64,000 nucleotides of DNA from Oopsacas minuta (taxonomy: Eukaryota > Porifera > Hexactinellida > Lyssacinosida > Leucopsacidae): assembly GCA_024704765.1 (NCBI GenBank), contig JAKMXF010000044.1, positions 186,001 to 250,000 of the forward strand, written 5' to 3'. Under the pieces are notes generated by a model that searched no databases, had not been told where the DNA came from, and worked only from the letters and a program-made list of their open reading frames with translations. Shown piece after piece: positions 23,826-35,159 of the stretch. How positions within the stretch are numbered: position 1 is the first letter of the stretch; every line of letters starts with the position of its first letter. The position numbers were made by a program, and so were the translations under genes.

Positions 23826-26810
23826 TCAAGTGGAATAGGTAGATTTGATTGTATTGATGATAGAAAAACCTATTGTATCATTTTCACATATTGTTTTTAA
23901 TATATCATTTGTAATAACATTCCGAAATGATGGTAGAGAAATAAATTTGTTAAAATTATCTTCTTGATTAATTGGTGAGGATGATCGTAAGTTTTTGAGA
24001 AAAAATATAAAAATTGAAGAATGAAAATGCCGAGGTATAAATTCGAATGCTGAACAAAATATAGTGGCCAACCATTCCAACATTTCGAAACGTATGAAGT
24101 TGAGATGATGGGATAAGAGTATTTCTATGATAAACATTGGTTTCATAAAAAAGCTAATCTTCATATCAGTATAAATCTTATCAAGGAAGTTTAATAAACT
24201 ATCCCTTGTTTTCATATCGTTGAAGGTATTCTTAAAGTCTATAGGCTGAATAAAATGAGTCTTTATATAATCTTGGCAAAATATAGACAATCTAAGTTCT
24301 TCATAAAGGGCAGAAGCATTTCCTAGTAGATCGGTCAATACATCGTCAGATATATTGTGGACCGAATTAGTTATCATAGAAACCAGTAGCTGAGCATTTT
24401 CAGTATACGAAAAATGCAGGAACGATACAACAGTATCGAGGAAATCATTATGAGAAAGTAAATTTACTAATAAAACCAGAGAGAGGTGTGTAACCTGAGA
24501 GTACAAGGAAAAAACCACCTCAAATACAAATTCAAATATCAACGGACAATCTTCAGGAATATCTTCATCAATAATATGTTTTATAACTAATAAAATACCT
24601 TCATTTAAATGCTCTTCAGATAAAACATTTTGCTGATAACAATTTACTAGTAGGCTAGCCAAGGTAGATCTCAATTTCCCCCCAGTTACATTGAGTGAAA
24701 GAAAGAATCCGCATACGATTAATGAATGCTGAGGAGGGGAGTATGTAACTAGAAGAAACTGACGAACTTCATCGAAATCATGTAAATGATCATATTCCTT
24801 CAAAATTGATGTAGAACCACTGATCAATAAGTCTGTAGATTCATTAAAACTCACATTCGATTGTTCAGTAGTAGATACAACAGGAAGTTCAGAAGAAATA
24901 TCTGGATCTAATCTAAAAGATTCCTTGATATCTTTATACTTATTAGGCCAATTACTACTAGGACGAAATTTAATTTCGTCATGTTTTTTCAATGAAGGGA
25001 GTCTAGATGTTGATATCTTTGCGCTTGAATAGGTATCATCAGGTTTGTCAATTTTGGGAGTAAGCTGAGAATATGGACTCTCTTTAAGTGGGACCAAAGG
25101 AGGCACGGATTGTAGAGTATTTATATTATGTAATTCGTCGAGAGTTTTGGGAATTTCCTTTTCCCGTCTTTCACACCACCCAGCCGACCGTAAATCAATT
25201 AAATTCATAAGAAGATACTTAACTCTAGTTGACATAAAACCTCTATTCATCAAATGTTGAATTCTTTCGAAATATTGGTCAATACGATCCTTGGCTTCAG
25301 GTTTGTCGATATCCATTCCCACAACATTAAATAATGAACATAATTCCTCTAAATAATCATCAGTTGGGCGACCCTTCAATAATCGAACTGTACACTCATG
25401 GATAATATTTTCAGAGAGCATATTTAATCGATATAATTGCCCAATTAGTCTCACATTCCCTAAAGAGTGTTTGTGAACTTCTTTTTCCTTTAATTGATAC
25501 TCGTCACTCAACAATACCTTTTGTTCCATATCAGTACACGATTCCAATTTCAACTTCATTTGAATCAATTGTTCATTGTCATTTTTATCTTTTTCAAATT
25601 CTTGTTGGCATATAGTAAGAAGGCATCTGCGAAAGGTAACTTGTTTAGCATCGAAAATCGTATTCTCAGAATCAAATGTATTGGAATCTTCACGAATAAA
25701 GATCTTTGCCATGTCATTGCAAAGTCTGGCATAAAATTCACAATATATCGGCTCATTGATAGATTTACTGAAAATACAATGAATAAAGTTCTCAAGATCT
25801 TCAATTGTCTCAGCAGTAGCAACGAGGTCAATAGCTTTCTTTGATAACTTTTCATAATTTTCAGGTGTAATTCTGTTTAGTATCCAGGTAAGCCTTTCAT
25901 TCATCTTATCTTTCTCCCTAGATTTCGCAGAAGGATTCAAAGAGAAGAGATGGTGCGAATGGGTAGGCTGTCTATAAAAAAACAATTCTGAAATACAAAT
26001 ACAAAGAAATTTCGAAAGCTTGATTTCACTTGGAACATCAAACTTTGAAGCTAAATCCGGCTGTAGATCTAAAATTATGTCACGTGAGTATTCATATCGA
26101 ATCAAGGAAGGTTCATGCATTGAAACATGGTGTTGATTAGTATGCAATTTAGGAATTATTGGTGTATCGTCAATATCTTTGGGAATAGAAGGTAAAATAT
26201 CTTGTAATCCATTTGAATTAGGGAACTCCATAGACGGAACAACACCCTCAGCATGGATTTTAGGACTTTGTAAAGTATCATCTGTAATAATGAATCCGTC
26301 ATCATGAAATTCTTCATCACTTAATGCATCGGGGGTTAATGCAACGGAAACTTTAGATTTAAACTCATCCTTTATTTTATTCTCAGGGGATCTATCAATA
26401 TCTTTTATAGCAGCAGAAGCAATGAGTTGACGAAATTCCTGTTGCTTCTTTAATTTTTCTTGCTTAGGTGAGTTTGATAGATTTGTTTGTAAGGAGTCAT
26501 CGATAACATTTAAAGAGCCACTATTTCTTTCTACGCAAATCTCCTCCTTTGTACTGGGGTCTATAATTTGAAGTATTTTTTTTTCCCGTTTCGGGACAAA
26601 ATCACGATTATTAAGAAAAATATTATGGGGATAATACGTGGAAGGTATTCTACCCCTTTGAGGAGGAGTCAATCCCGCGATAATTTGAATGTCTTGTGGA
26701 GATTGGACATACTGTTGAAAGGGTGGCATTGGAGAAGTAGCAGGATAAGCAAAGGGAAATTGAATAGGCCACGGATAAGGTACTCCAGAAGTGAATTCAC
26801 TCATATCCAT
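23826..26810 (-). CDS. eIF4G-like translation initiation factor, single uninterrupted ORF
   Basis: This gene encodes 994 residues without introns. Residues 77-91 (KKILQIIDPSTKEEI) match the short conserved N-terminal eIF4G block. Residues 241-247 (YSRDIIL) fit the eIF4E-binding YxxxxL-phi motif, with Ile in place of Leu. Residues about 302-548 form the MIF4G HEAT domain that binds eIF4A/eIF3: RLTWILNRITPENYEKL, CQQEFEKDKNDNE, then HSLGNVRLIGQLYRL. It closes with LIDLRSAGW. Residues about 675-775 resemble a weak MA3 domain. The last 220 residues are helical but do not clearly match the W2 domain. The family bridges the mRNA cap complex to the 40S subunit in the cytoplasm. Start choice: first ATG of the frame, with Met3 as an alternative. 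The lack of introns and the divergence suggest a retrocopy or lineage-specific paralogue. The open frame argues for function. Confidence 0.85.
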   Translation of the reverse strand: MDMSEFTSGVPYPWPIQFPFAYPATSPMPPFQQYVQSPQDIQIIAGLTPPQRGRIPSTYYPHNIFLNNRDFVPKREKKILQIIDPSTKEEICVERNSGSLNVIDDSLQTNLSNSPKQEKLKKQQEFRQLIASAAIKDIDRSPENKIKDEFKSKVSVALTPDALSDEEFHDDGFIITDDTLQSPKIHAEGVVPSMEFPNSNGLQDILPSIPKDIDDTPIIPKLHTNQHHVSMHEPSLIRYEYSRDIILDLQPDLASKFDVPSEIKLSKFLCICISELFFYRQPTHSHHLFSLNPSAKSREKDKMNERLTWILNRITPENYEKLSKKAIDLVATAETIEDLENFIHCIFSKSINEPIYCEFYARLCNDMAKIFIREDSNTFDSENTIFDAKQVTFRRCLLTICQQEFEKDKNDNEQLIQMKLKLESCTDMEQKVLLSDEYQLKEKEVHKHSLGNVRLIGQLYRLNMLSENIIHECTVRLLKGRPTDDYLEELCSLFNVVGMDIDKPEAKDRIDQYFERIQHLMNRGFMSTRVKYLLMNLIDLRSAGWCERREKEIPKTLDELHNINTLQSVPPLVPLKESPYSQLTPKIDKPDDTYSSAKISTSRLPSLKKHDEIKFRPSSNWPNKYKDIKESFRLDPDISSELPVVSTTEQSNVSFNESTDLLISGSTSILKEYDHLHDFDEVRQFLLVTYSPPQHSLIVCGFFLSLNVTGGKLRSTLASLLVNCYQQNVLSEEHLNEGILLVIKHIIDEDIPEDCPLIFEFVFEVVFSLYSQVTHLSLVLLVNLLSHNDFLDTVVSFLHFSYTENAQLLVSMITNSVHNISDDVLTDLLGNASALYEELRLSIFCQDYIKTHFIQPIDFKNTFNDMKTRDSLLNFLDKIYTDMKISFFMKPMFIIEILLSHHLNFIRFEMLEWLATIFCSAFEFIPRHFHSSIFIFFLKNLRSSSPINQEDNFNKFISLPSFRNVITNDILKTICENDTIGFSIINTIKSTYST

Positions 26811-28564
26811 TGAAAAAAACTATCGTAAGCAAGAGATAAGCTAGAGAATTATCAAAAGAAATCAAAGATAACATCAAAGAATAGAAAACATATAATCTAA
26901 GCAAGAGGGGACGTTTCTATATCCGGAATTGATTGAAGAAATTGAAATACCACTGGAGCTGATTGTTCGCATACAGAGGTATTTTGGGCCTGGCTCGGAC
27001 AAGTTCGAGTCTTGGAAGAAAATTCACACCTATGACGAAATTATCACTTCATTGTGACCTTCTGGATTTACGAAAAATTAGAAGTTCCAAATTTGAATCA
27101 CAGGTACCCCTGAATGTGACAAATATCCTGTCATTAAATGGAATTTGGATGGGACATGGATAGTAATAAATTAAATGTCCACAAAAAATTAAGCCCTGGC
27201 AAATAGTGCAGAGTATATCCCGTCGCGTTGCGACCAAAATCATTAAGAAATGTAGCTGCTTAATACTTAATCTAACCTTAGGCCCCTAGCTCCTATACTA
27301 CTGCGAATATGACTATTATAATAAAGAATTCTAGTTTAGGTGAGAATTACTGTAATTCTATAAGTACACCGATTATCCGAAACTCTTGGTATATACTTTC
27401 AATTTTAGGGTTCGGATAACTTCAGATAACCAAATTCACAGCACAGGGATATCTTAAAATGAGGATCTATAATTTGGAATATTATACTGCATATTTATCG
27501 CATTAAGTGACTAAAATGATCACATTTTCCGAAAACTACTGTTTTTCGGAAGTGTACTAGAGTAGAATACAGCTATCTTTTAGAAGAATTTTGAACAATA
27601 TTAACAAATTGAATGTTCTTCCTGCTGCTCGTAAAACCGAGGTGTCGGATAATCGATGGCCTGCTTTACTGTAATCACTAGAAACTTCAAATGCTAACCA
27701 GGGTAAATCGTTATCTAAAACTTTTGCCTTAGGTGCTGGCAGGGTGTTATCCAGGCTACAGCGGCATAAATTTGTGCACATATATCTCTTGGCGAATAAT
27801 TATTTCTTTCTAGATCTATAAACTCTGATATAGTAATATTAAATATATAATCTAGGCGTATTGCCTTGAGAACCTGGATGAAACCAAATTTTCAAATTTT
27901 ATTTCACATTGATGATCATTAAACTAGCGCCACTATATGTGACTATAAAAAAGACATGTTCCAGATTTGTGAAAATATTTCTTACAGATGAACTAACTAA
28001 TAGAACACTCAAAAAAATGCAATTTATGCAATATTGACCAATTTTCATGAAAATCTGAGGTCTTTGCTAACCTATGCTCCAGTCCTCAAGACAATCTTTA
28101 GGCAAACCTTTTGCCCCACACAACTTTGAGCCCTCCACTTATTAACTCGTGTTTACGCCTAAGGTATAGCTAGGGATCCAAATGGCATGGATGATGTACA
28201 ACGCCCGTACGTACGTCCCGCGATGTGCCAAATCTAGAAGTCCGATTAACAAGAAAATTTGCTATAAATACATATTTGCACCTAGGGTATGATTTCTTTC
28301 TGAAGAGAATATTTATGACCTTTTGGCGATAATCATATTTTCAAACCTTTCTTTCGAAATTCAGAAGCATGGTAGAAATTAAGTCCAACCTATTTTCAGG
28401 GGTAATTGGGTGCATCGAGCCTGACTTTGATATTTCCAGAGGCTGAAAGTTACAAATTCGAAAATTTAGCATATGGTTAATAATATTTTTACAAATTTTG
28501 CATAAATTCATAAACATGCAAGAGATTTCAACAGTTAGTCAGGGGCAATCGGGTATGTTGATTT
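26811..28564. other. Repeat-bearing intergenic region upstream of the eIF4G-like gene
   Basis: Bases 26970-27060 repeat 16005-16060, and 27200-27290 (GTTGCGACCAA, then GCTGCTTAATACTTAATCTAACCT) repeat 23095-23150. A pair of inverted CGATTATCCGA motifs (27370-27382 and 27637-27650) may be the ends of a pogo-type MITE of about 310 bp. No promoter element is distinct enough to call. Confidence 0.35.
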
Positions 28565-28745
28565 CAGGGTTTCATCCGGCGTATGCAACGCGCCTACAGG
28601 CGCATGAATTTCAGCGAATATAGATCTAGGCACGTCAAAATTCGAGCAAGACCCCCATACCGTAATAATATATGCATACTCTAGGCGCGCGAAAGCTGAG
28701 GGGGAAATTTAAGGCGTATGTTCATAAATGCTGCATGAAACCCTG
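28565..28745. mobile_element. hAT-type MITE, 181 bp
   Basis: The left end CAGGGTTTCATCCGGC and the right end TGCTGCATGAAACCCTG are inverted copies, typical of hAT ends. The flanks GTTGATTT and GTAGATTC agree at 6 of 8 positions, fitting an aged 8-bp target duplication. It lies within divergent roughly 140-200 bp repeats (28380-29000) that share CAGGGG(T/C)AAT(T/C)GGGT. Confidence 0.6.
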
Positions 28746-29870
28746 GTAGATTCCAGTTTTGACATTTTAAAATTTCTATCTATAGCATTTACCATATGAG
28801 CAATCATATTCTACATCATTTGCAAATTGTTCGAATGGTGCTAGAATTTTCGGCTTAACTGCTAGTGAGTGCTAAAACGTTTGTAAATACCCATTTTCAC
28901 ATTTTCAAATCTCTCACTCAGTGATCAATCACATGATTGACCATATTTTTCATACCTTTTGTATATATTTGAAATTGATGTTGTTAGAGATTTCATTTCA
29001 CAAGTTCAACAGGGTACAATTGTGGAATAATTATTCGGAATCTTATCTATAGGATTTGAGGATAAAACATGAAATACAGTAAAGGAATAATAATATTGAA
29101 TATCCTGAAATAATTTATACAGATCCAAAAATTAGTCGGGGATGCTGCATTACTATATCTGGATGGGGGCGTGCCCCTCCTGAAAAGAACAGAAACAAAA
29201 AATGCTGAGCTCAGTGGCGTAACAAAAATAAAATTTGGGGGGTAATTGAATCTGGTACAAAAATGCTTTTTGCGTCGAGGAGAAGTGTAATCTGCATATT
29301 CCTCACTTTAGGACATGATTTCAATGTATATACCCTTCAATTTGGGGAACTGGCCAAGCCAAATTCACAAATTCATTTCTATTATTAAAACAAATAACTA
29401 ATAAGTCTGTATACGACTAGCTGAGATTAACATTCCGAATCAAATGACCATGAATACACTTTTTTGTAATGACACTGGGAGTATACAAAAATAATGTCTA
29501 TTCCAGTCTGATCTTCAAATCTAATATTCGGTATCAATAAAGGCTCATACATACATACATACTATTTCTTGACCATCTTTCGCAGAACTTTTCTATTATA
29601 AGAGGAGTTCTTGAACACAGTGGCACGAAATGGTCAGAATGTGGAAATAGGCATTTTGATGGCACATAGGTCCTCAAAATGTGTTATTATTATTATATAG
29701 GTCTTCCACCCTAACGAATCGAATGGTATACTCATTTTTCTCTATCCCTTCAGGTGGCAAAATTATCACGTCATTGTCACTTATCTGAGGTGTGAAAATT
29801 CCCCAAATTTTCTATTAATCGATTGAGAGGTTTACTTTTAATCACCATTATGATCTTCATGATCACAAAT
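28746..29870. other. No gene recognised
   Basis: AT-rich sequence with no domain match. Around 29745-29800 a short stretch is an inverted relative of 27025-27060 (AATTATCAC(G/T)TCATTGT core). Confidence 0.4.
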
Positions 29871-29879
29871 AAGGGTGTT

Positions 29880-31970
29880 CACTAAAATGTCTTGGCTACA
29901 TCTAAGTCCTTGGCTAGATGGAGGCCTTGGAATAGAAATTTGCGATTCATTAACAGCATGGGATCACTGTGAGAAATCAATCCGACAAATACATCCTTTA
30001 AATTTTCTTCAAATGAAACTTGCGAGCAAGACGATCTCTGTATCTCCGAATATATTTGTTAGAAGCCTCTAGTCCTTCTTCAGATATGTTCTCTAGCCCA
30101 TGTCCATCATTAAACATTGAGATGATTTCCGGTGCACGTGCTAACAGTTTATGTAACGTCGGCGAAACATTAGCCCAAGGAAATGCACAGAGAATTGACT
30201 GGTAGATATTACTGCAAACAAGCGCTAGTTCTTCTGTATCCACTCTTCTGCTGCTATTATAGATGCGCAGGATTGCTCCTAGGCATGTGTGAATTTCAAT
30301 TCTGTGGGGCTTGAACTCAGACGGGGTCACTGTCAAAACCCAGTAGAGGAAATCTTGATCGTTGTCATCCTTTCTTATCAAGCATCGTCTTACCAAATTA
30401 CCAGTAGTCGTTGTGCCACCTTGTGTTGAAGGGATGTCAATGATAATATTGAGATTGTCTTTAATTAAACTTGTAATGAAAGTTTTAGCACCTGAGACTC
30501 ACCTAGAAGTTGGTGACCACTTAAATACTCCTGCGTGCAAATGGCTAATTAGATGTAAAAACCAGCCAAAACATCGGAGATATGCATGCAAAGGCGAACT
30601 GGGTATGATTTCTTAGTTAGATATTGGTCTGTGTGTAACGTTGAATCTGTTGTCAGAAGATAATGATAGAAACTCCTCTTCGTTAACTTCATCAAATAAT
30701 ACTTTGAGGTCTGTGATGGATCGATTAATTGGAAACCCTCTTTTACGATATCCGGATCATGGATTTGTTTGAATGTCGAGGTGCAGAACTGGCAACATGC
30801 ACCCCTAGCTCCACTAATAATCTTAGCCATTTGCCATCCAATTGTGAACGTTGAATTTCAACTTCACAAAATCCGCTTGTTAGTTCTAAACCCTTTCCGT
30901 TATCTCTGTGGACTCCTTATTGATTAGTGTATCCATTAGATATCGAATATTGTTTTCGTTCTCATGTAGAGCTAGTATCGCAACGGATCAAATTGAGAAA
31001 GGAGAATTTGGTAGAGGGTTTTTCCAAATCGGTTTGTTAGCGATTTCGGATATGGAAATCACCTTAAACCCGAATAAAATAAAACATTTGTTGAAATATT
31101 GGGGTGAGTCGCTTGCTGATAAACTCTGTGAGAGCCGGAACCGTTAAGTCCATCTGAAATTCGTATCTTTTTAGGATTGCTGGCGCTGGGAATTTCATTG
31201 GCAGAAGCAGTCAATATTCTGTTTACTGTATGAGTCAGAAGATTTTGTAAGATACAGCAATGCCTACCCGATGTTCTCGATCAACTGAAAAGATGTCATT
31301 AGTCAAGCAAATTTGAGATTGATGGGTAGCTAATTGATTGTAACCTGGAAGCTGGACATCTTAAATGAATTTATTTCTTCTTTCCAATTTCTAAAGAATC
31401 CATCAGGAACGCAGCTTGATCGTAGGTTAGTTTATTGCAGACTGGACCGAAGCTTCCCTTAGCAATAATTTCTTTACAGAACTTGGTAGTAGTAAAGTCG
31501 TATTCAGTCTGTGAACATAGCATCATCGGGTAACAGGATAGTTTTTTACTGGAAACATTCTCCTGTACAGCAACATTTTAAGATGTTAATAAAGAGGACA
31601 ATGGGCTGCGAAAACCTTTAGTTGATAATTCCCTCAGAGGCTTACGGGTGACCATACTAAAATCTTCGAAAACAGAGGTTGATTGGCTAGAAGAAACACT
31701 CCCAATCACCATGACTTCATCTGAGCATTGATAACCTGCACTTAATCTCGGGCGTTTAAGTGGTGTGTGAAAAGGTATTGCATTCCAAGTAGTTATATCG
31801 GCTCGTTTCAGGTATTCTCTCCTATCTTCTCTGAGGGTCGAAAATTTTCTCCGAACTGTATCATGCTCTGTTTCTTCCAAATTATTGAGGACAATAAACA
31901 AGGACGCGAGAGAAGTGATTGTTTTGTTCTTTTGTGCAGTTAAGAACATGTATGCATCTTTATTATTCAT
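29880..31970 (-). pseudogene. Transib/RAG1-like transposase relic with full DDE triad
   Basis: The minus-strand reading starts near 31970 (MNNKDAYMFLTAQ) with a low-complexity N-terminal part. KEIIAKGSFGPVCNKL (about 31460) comes next, then SDGLNGSGSHRVYQQ (first Asp codon 31152-31154). CFILFGFKVISISE is followed by EVEIQRSQLDGK (second Asp 30836-30838), and directly by AKIISGARGACCQFC with a CxxC pair. The last part reads SPTLHKLLARAPEII and then NISEEGLEASNKYIRRYRD (Glu 30067-30069). The C terminus KDVFVGLISHSDP follows. The Asp-Asp and Asp-Glu distances are about 105 and 256 codons, against 108 and 254 in the RAG1 core (D600, D708, E962, from memory). Several frameshifts and stops (near 30835, 30570, 31105 and 31578) make it a pseudogene. 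No CAC-type TIRs and no RAG2-like gene were seen. Confidence 0.72.
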
Positions 31971-32539
31971 AATAAAAAATGTGCTAATAAACAACCACCA
32001 CAATTATTTATGATATATATGGGCCAAAAATTAGATAACTGTGAATGAATTACATTTAAAATCGCAAAAAACAAGTAGTTGACACTTCCTAACACCGTAA
32101 TTTAAAGTGTATTTTGTAGAGGACGAAAAGAGCTATTAGGAAAGTGTAATGGAATGTTCCACAAATGAAGGCAAAAAAAGACTAGAGTTTTAATGAAACG
32201 TGTTTCTATTTATTGCACTTGTACGAACAAGCTTGTTAAAATGAGAATAGTAAATTCCATCTGTTCATTGGAGCCAAGATTAACGTGATTTATTATTCAG
32301 CAACATAAGAGCTTTCGATTGGTATACTATAAATAGCAGTTATTTGACGTGGAGAATCCAAATTATTCAAAATTACATCATGACCGAAATTGAAACCATA
32401 AATCAATCTTTCCAATTTCAATTATGTTCTCATTGGAATAGACACAGGAGCTAAATGGAAAGTCTATTGTAGAGATGTCAAATGTTTTCCGAGGTTTGTG
32501 GGGTGCTGACTTCAAATATCAACATTATAAAGCAATTTG

Positions 32540-33800
32540 AGGTTCTATTTTCTCACCTATTTCCACATGCCGTGCCACTGTGTGAAGTTTCTTTGTTATA
32601 TCTCTTTCAAAAGATGGTAGTGATAAATTAGACAATCTTGTCATCAACATCCGCGCTCGATGAGAATTGTGGATTACATTCACAGTAGGGAACAAACGTT
32701 CAACACTTAATGTTGTGACTGGACAAACTACAAATTATTCAACAATTTTGAGATATTAAAAATATGTTAGGATGGCAAATAGTAGTCAAGTCCAGCAATT
32801 TGGCTTATTTACAAGAGAACGTTGAGAAAAGGCAATAAACATAGTTGCTGACTTTCGGGAATGTATATATTGAATCGTTGAGTCAATTCACTTTCACGGT
32901 AATTATTTCTCGTTAGTATTTATGAGTAGAATGAAAAACTCATACAATCTTCAGTAAATCTACGATCGAATAAGTTGTAATTTAAAATGTGTCAAATATC
33001 ATTCAAATCTTCAACAAGATGTAGTGTCTTCGCATATCTAAAATTTCAATCAAAGTAATCATCATACGTTGAGGAACACGTCTAGCTCTTTCTGTTCCGG
33101 AATCACAAGCTGTGATATCAAATTTGATGCACTTCATCCGTCAACTTGAAAACTTCGAAAAAATAGTCTTCACTTCTAAAGATAATTATTACGTCAAAGA
33201 ATCTACTAATATATCCAGCAACATCATCGAGTGCTAAAGAATTGCTCTGAAGAGCCTTTGTGCAGCATTCGGTTGCATCAAGTATCTTAGAGAGGGTGTT
33301 CAAATGAATATAAATTTCTTGGAAAGCAAATGATATAAAGAGATTATGCATGGATTTGTGTATATCTGTAATTGCTTCTAATTCCTCTAATGCTTCAATT
33401 ATGCTAGGGAAGAGGATAGCGATTCTTTCTACCGTTAAAGCATTTGATGACCACCTAATATCTATCGGACGAGGCAGTGGGACCAACTGCTTCCCGAAAC
33501 GATGTCTTTCCTGTGCTCGTATTAAAATATTATTTCGTTTAGGATACCTAAAAAAGTATACCAGGTTATCGGTCAAACTAGAAAACACCTTTAAATCTTC
33601 ATCTTGAATAGCAACATGCTGTATCACGAGATTTAGTCTGTGAGAAACTCTCACAGACTAAAACTATCACTGAAAGTGAGAATCGGCGTAACTAGCCTGA
33701 GTATACGTACGCCGTAATATTGCCTGTACGCCACCTCTATTCCCAAACATAACTGATGCCCCATCTAACCCCAAATTCGAAGCATTTATCAGGATCCTAT
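32540..33800 (-). pseudogene. hAT (ZMYM1-like) transposase relic
   Basis: The minus-strand order is NLGLDGASVMFGNRGGVQA (about 33780; DGASVM holds a catalytic Asp), then SHRLNLVIQHVA (33645), then a 178-codon open frame with IDIRWSSNALTVERIAILF. A decayed stretch follows and ends with TLSVERLFPTVNVIHNSH (about 32720), the C-terminal dimerisation block, then RLSNLSLPSF. This matches the hAT group related to ZMYM1 and DUF4371 proteins. The N-terminal zinc finger is not recognised. A local palindromic duplication at 33633-33663 disrupts the frame. Confidence 0.75.
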
Positions 33801-33929
33801 TCTAATTGTTCCAGTATCAACAAATTAAATTTGAAATACCTTCAGCAGAAAGAATTGACGGACCATCGACAAAACCAACTGCCATTTCACTGAATGTCAC
33901 TTCTATGTAGATAACGTACGCAAACTGCT

Positions 33930-34480
33930 TTGATTTCAAAGTCAATGTACGAAATGATGTAAAGATGCTTTTGTAAAACAAATTACAAGTTTGTCATGAT
34001 AAAATTGGCAAGTTTTTGAGTTACAGTAGTGACCATGGATGGTGATAATTTGTGAATATGCATTTATAAGTCGAAAACCCTCAATGATATATGAGAACTC
34101 ACTATTGCCGATTTATAGTATATATCCGGTTTCCCATACTCTTTTAGTACATGTTGATATGATATCTCCTAGGATAATTACGCAATCTTTAATATGACCA
34201 TATATGACTTTATTGAGGAATATGCAATAATCCTTGTAGATATCATATCAAAATGTATTATAAGTGCATGGGAAATTGGGTATATACTATCAATTGGCAA
34301 TAGTGAGTTTTGTTATATCATTGAGAGTTTTTCGACTTATAACTGCATATTGACAAATTATCATCATCCATGGTCACTACTGTAACTCAAAAACCAGCCA
34401 ACTTTATCATGACAATTATTTAATATGTTTACAAGAGCATCTTTATAGCATTTCGTACATTCACTTTGAAATCAAAGATG
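33930..34480. repeat. Foldback element, about 550 bp, well-preserved arms
   Basis: Arms of about 270 bp pair around a centre near 34207. The left arm opens TTTGATTTCAAAGTCAATGT and the right arm closes ACATTCACTTTGAAATCAAA. Further pairs include ACCATGGATGGTGATAATTT / AATTATCATCATCCATGGT and TTATAAGTCGAAAA / TTTTTCGACTTATAA. A perfectly paired GATATGATATC-type motif lies closer to the centre. Of the members in this window this is the most complete. Confidence 0.85.
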
Positions 34481-34849
34481 CGATATTTGACGTTATACAG
34501 CACATCATATATTGGACCATATTCTCCAAATAATGCTTACTAATTAACGAAATTGGCACATTTTGAGATTTTTTGCTTTATTGGTTTGGAGACATGATAT
34601 TCTACATATCTGTAATATATTTACTTAAGTATAAAAGTACTGTTTGTGCGATATGAAACCATTCTGTATACTAATATAATATTTATCGTACACTACTATA
34701 TCCCTAGTCCAAAAATTCGAGGTTGATGGCAGGCCTTATATAGAGAAGGCTATGGTAAAACCGTAGGATTCTAAACACTAAGGCGATGGTTGATCACTGA
34801 AAAATTGGACCGTGAATTGATTGAATACCTCAATATTCGAATAGGAAAT

Positions 34850-35150
34850 ATACCCACTTCCCATATTCTAATATACATTTGATGTGATATGTGGATAGTA
34901 TACAATCAATAATACCATATATGGTCATTTTCAAGATTACGTCTTAACTATCAGAGATGTCATATAAAATGTATCATGAGGATATGGGATGTCGTGATAT
35001 ACTATTTGTGTGGCAGTTGGTTTGGCTGTAACATTGAAGGATATCAAGTTATGGATGAATGTTGGGCCAAATATGCCATCCATGATCACTACTATATGTC
35101 TGAAACTCGCTAACATTATCATGAAAAATTTTCTGATATTTCATGCGGCA
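34850..35150. repeat. Foldback element, diverged copy
   Basis: ATACCCACTTCCCATATTCTA (left) pairs with the inverted ATGAGGATATGGGATGTCGT region (right). A GGTCATTTTCAAGATTACG centre is shared with the 17.1 kb copy. The right flank retains CATCCATGATCACTACT and ATTATCATGA, as in the 33.9 kb copy. Downstream, 35330-35370 carries the dispersed TTGCTTGAGTGTATAGAAGC motif. Confidence 0.6.
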
Positions 35151-35159
35151 GCATCGTTA

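Noticed and set aside
25494-25855. Open frames on both strands inside the eIF4G-like gene
   Set aside because: They overlap the MIF4G-coding sequence in other frames and show no domain.
29700-32200. RAG2-like Kelch gene or CAC-type recombination-signal termini near the RAG1-like relic
   Set aside because: Looked for on both strands and not found; the neighbours are a hAT relic and unassigned sequence.
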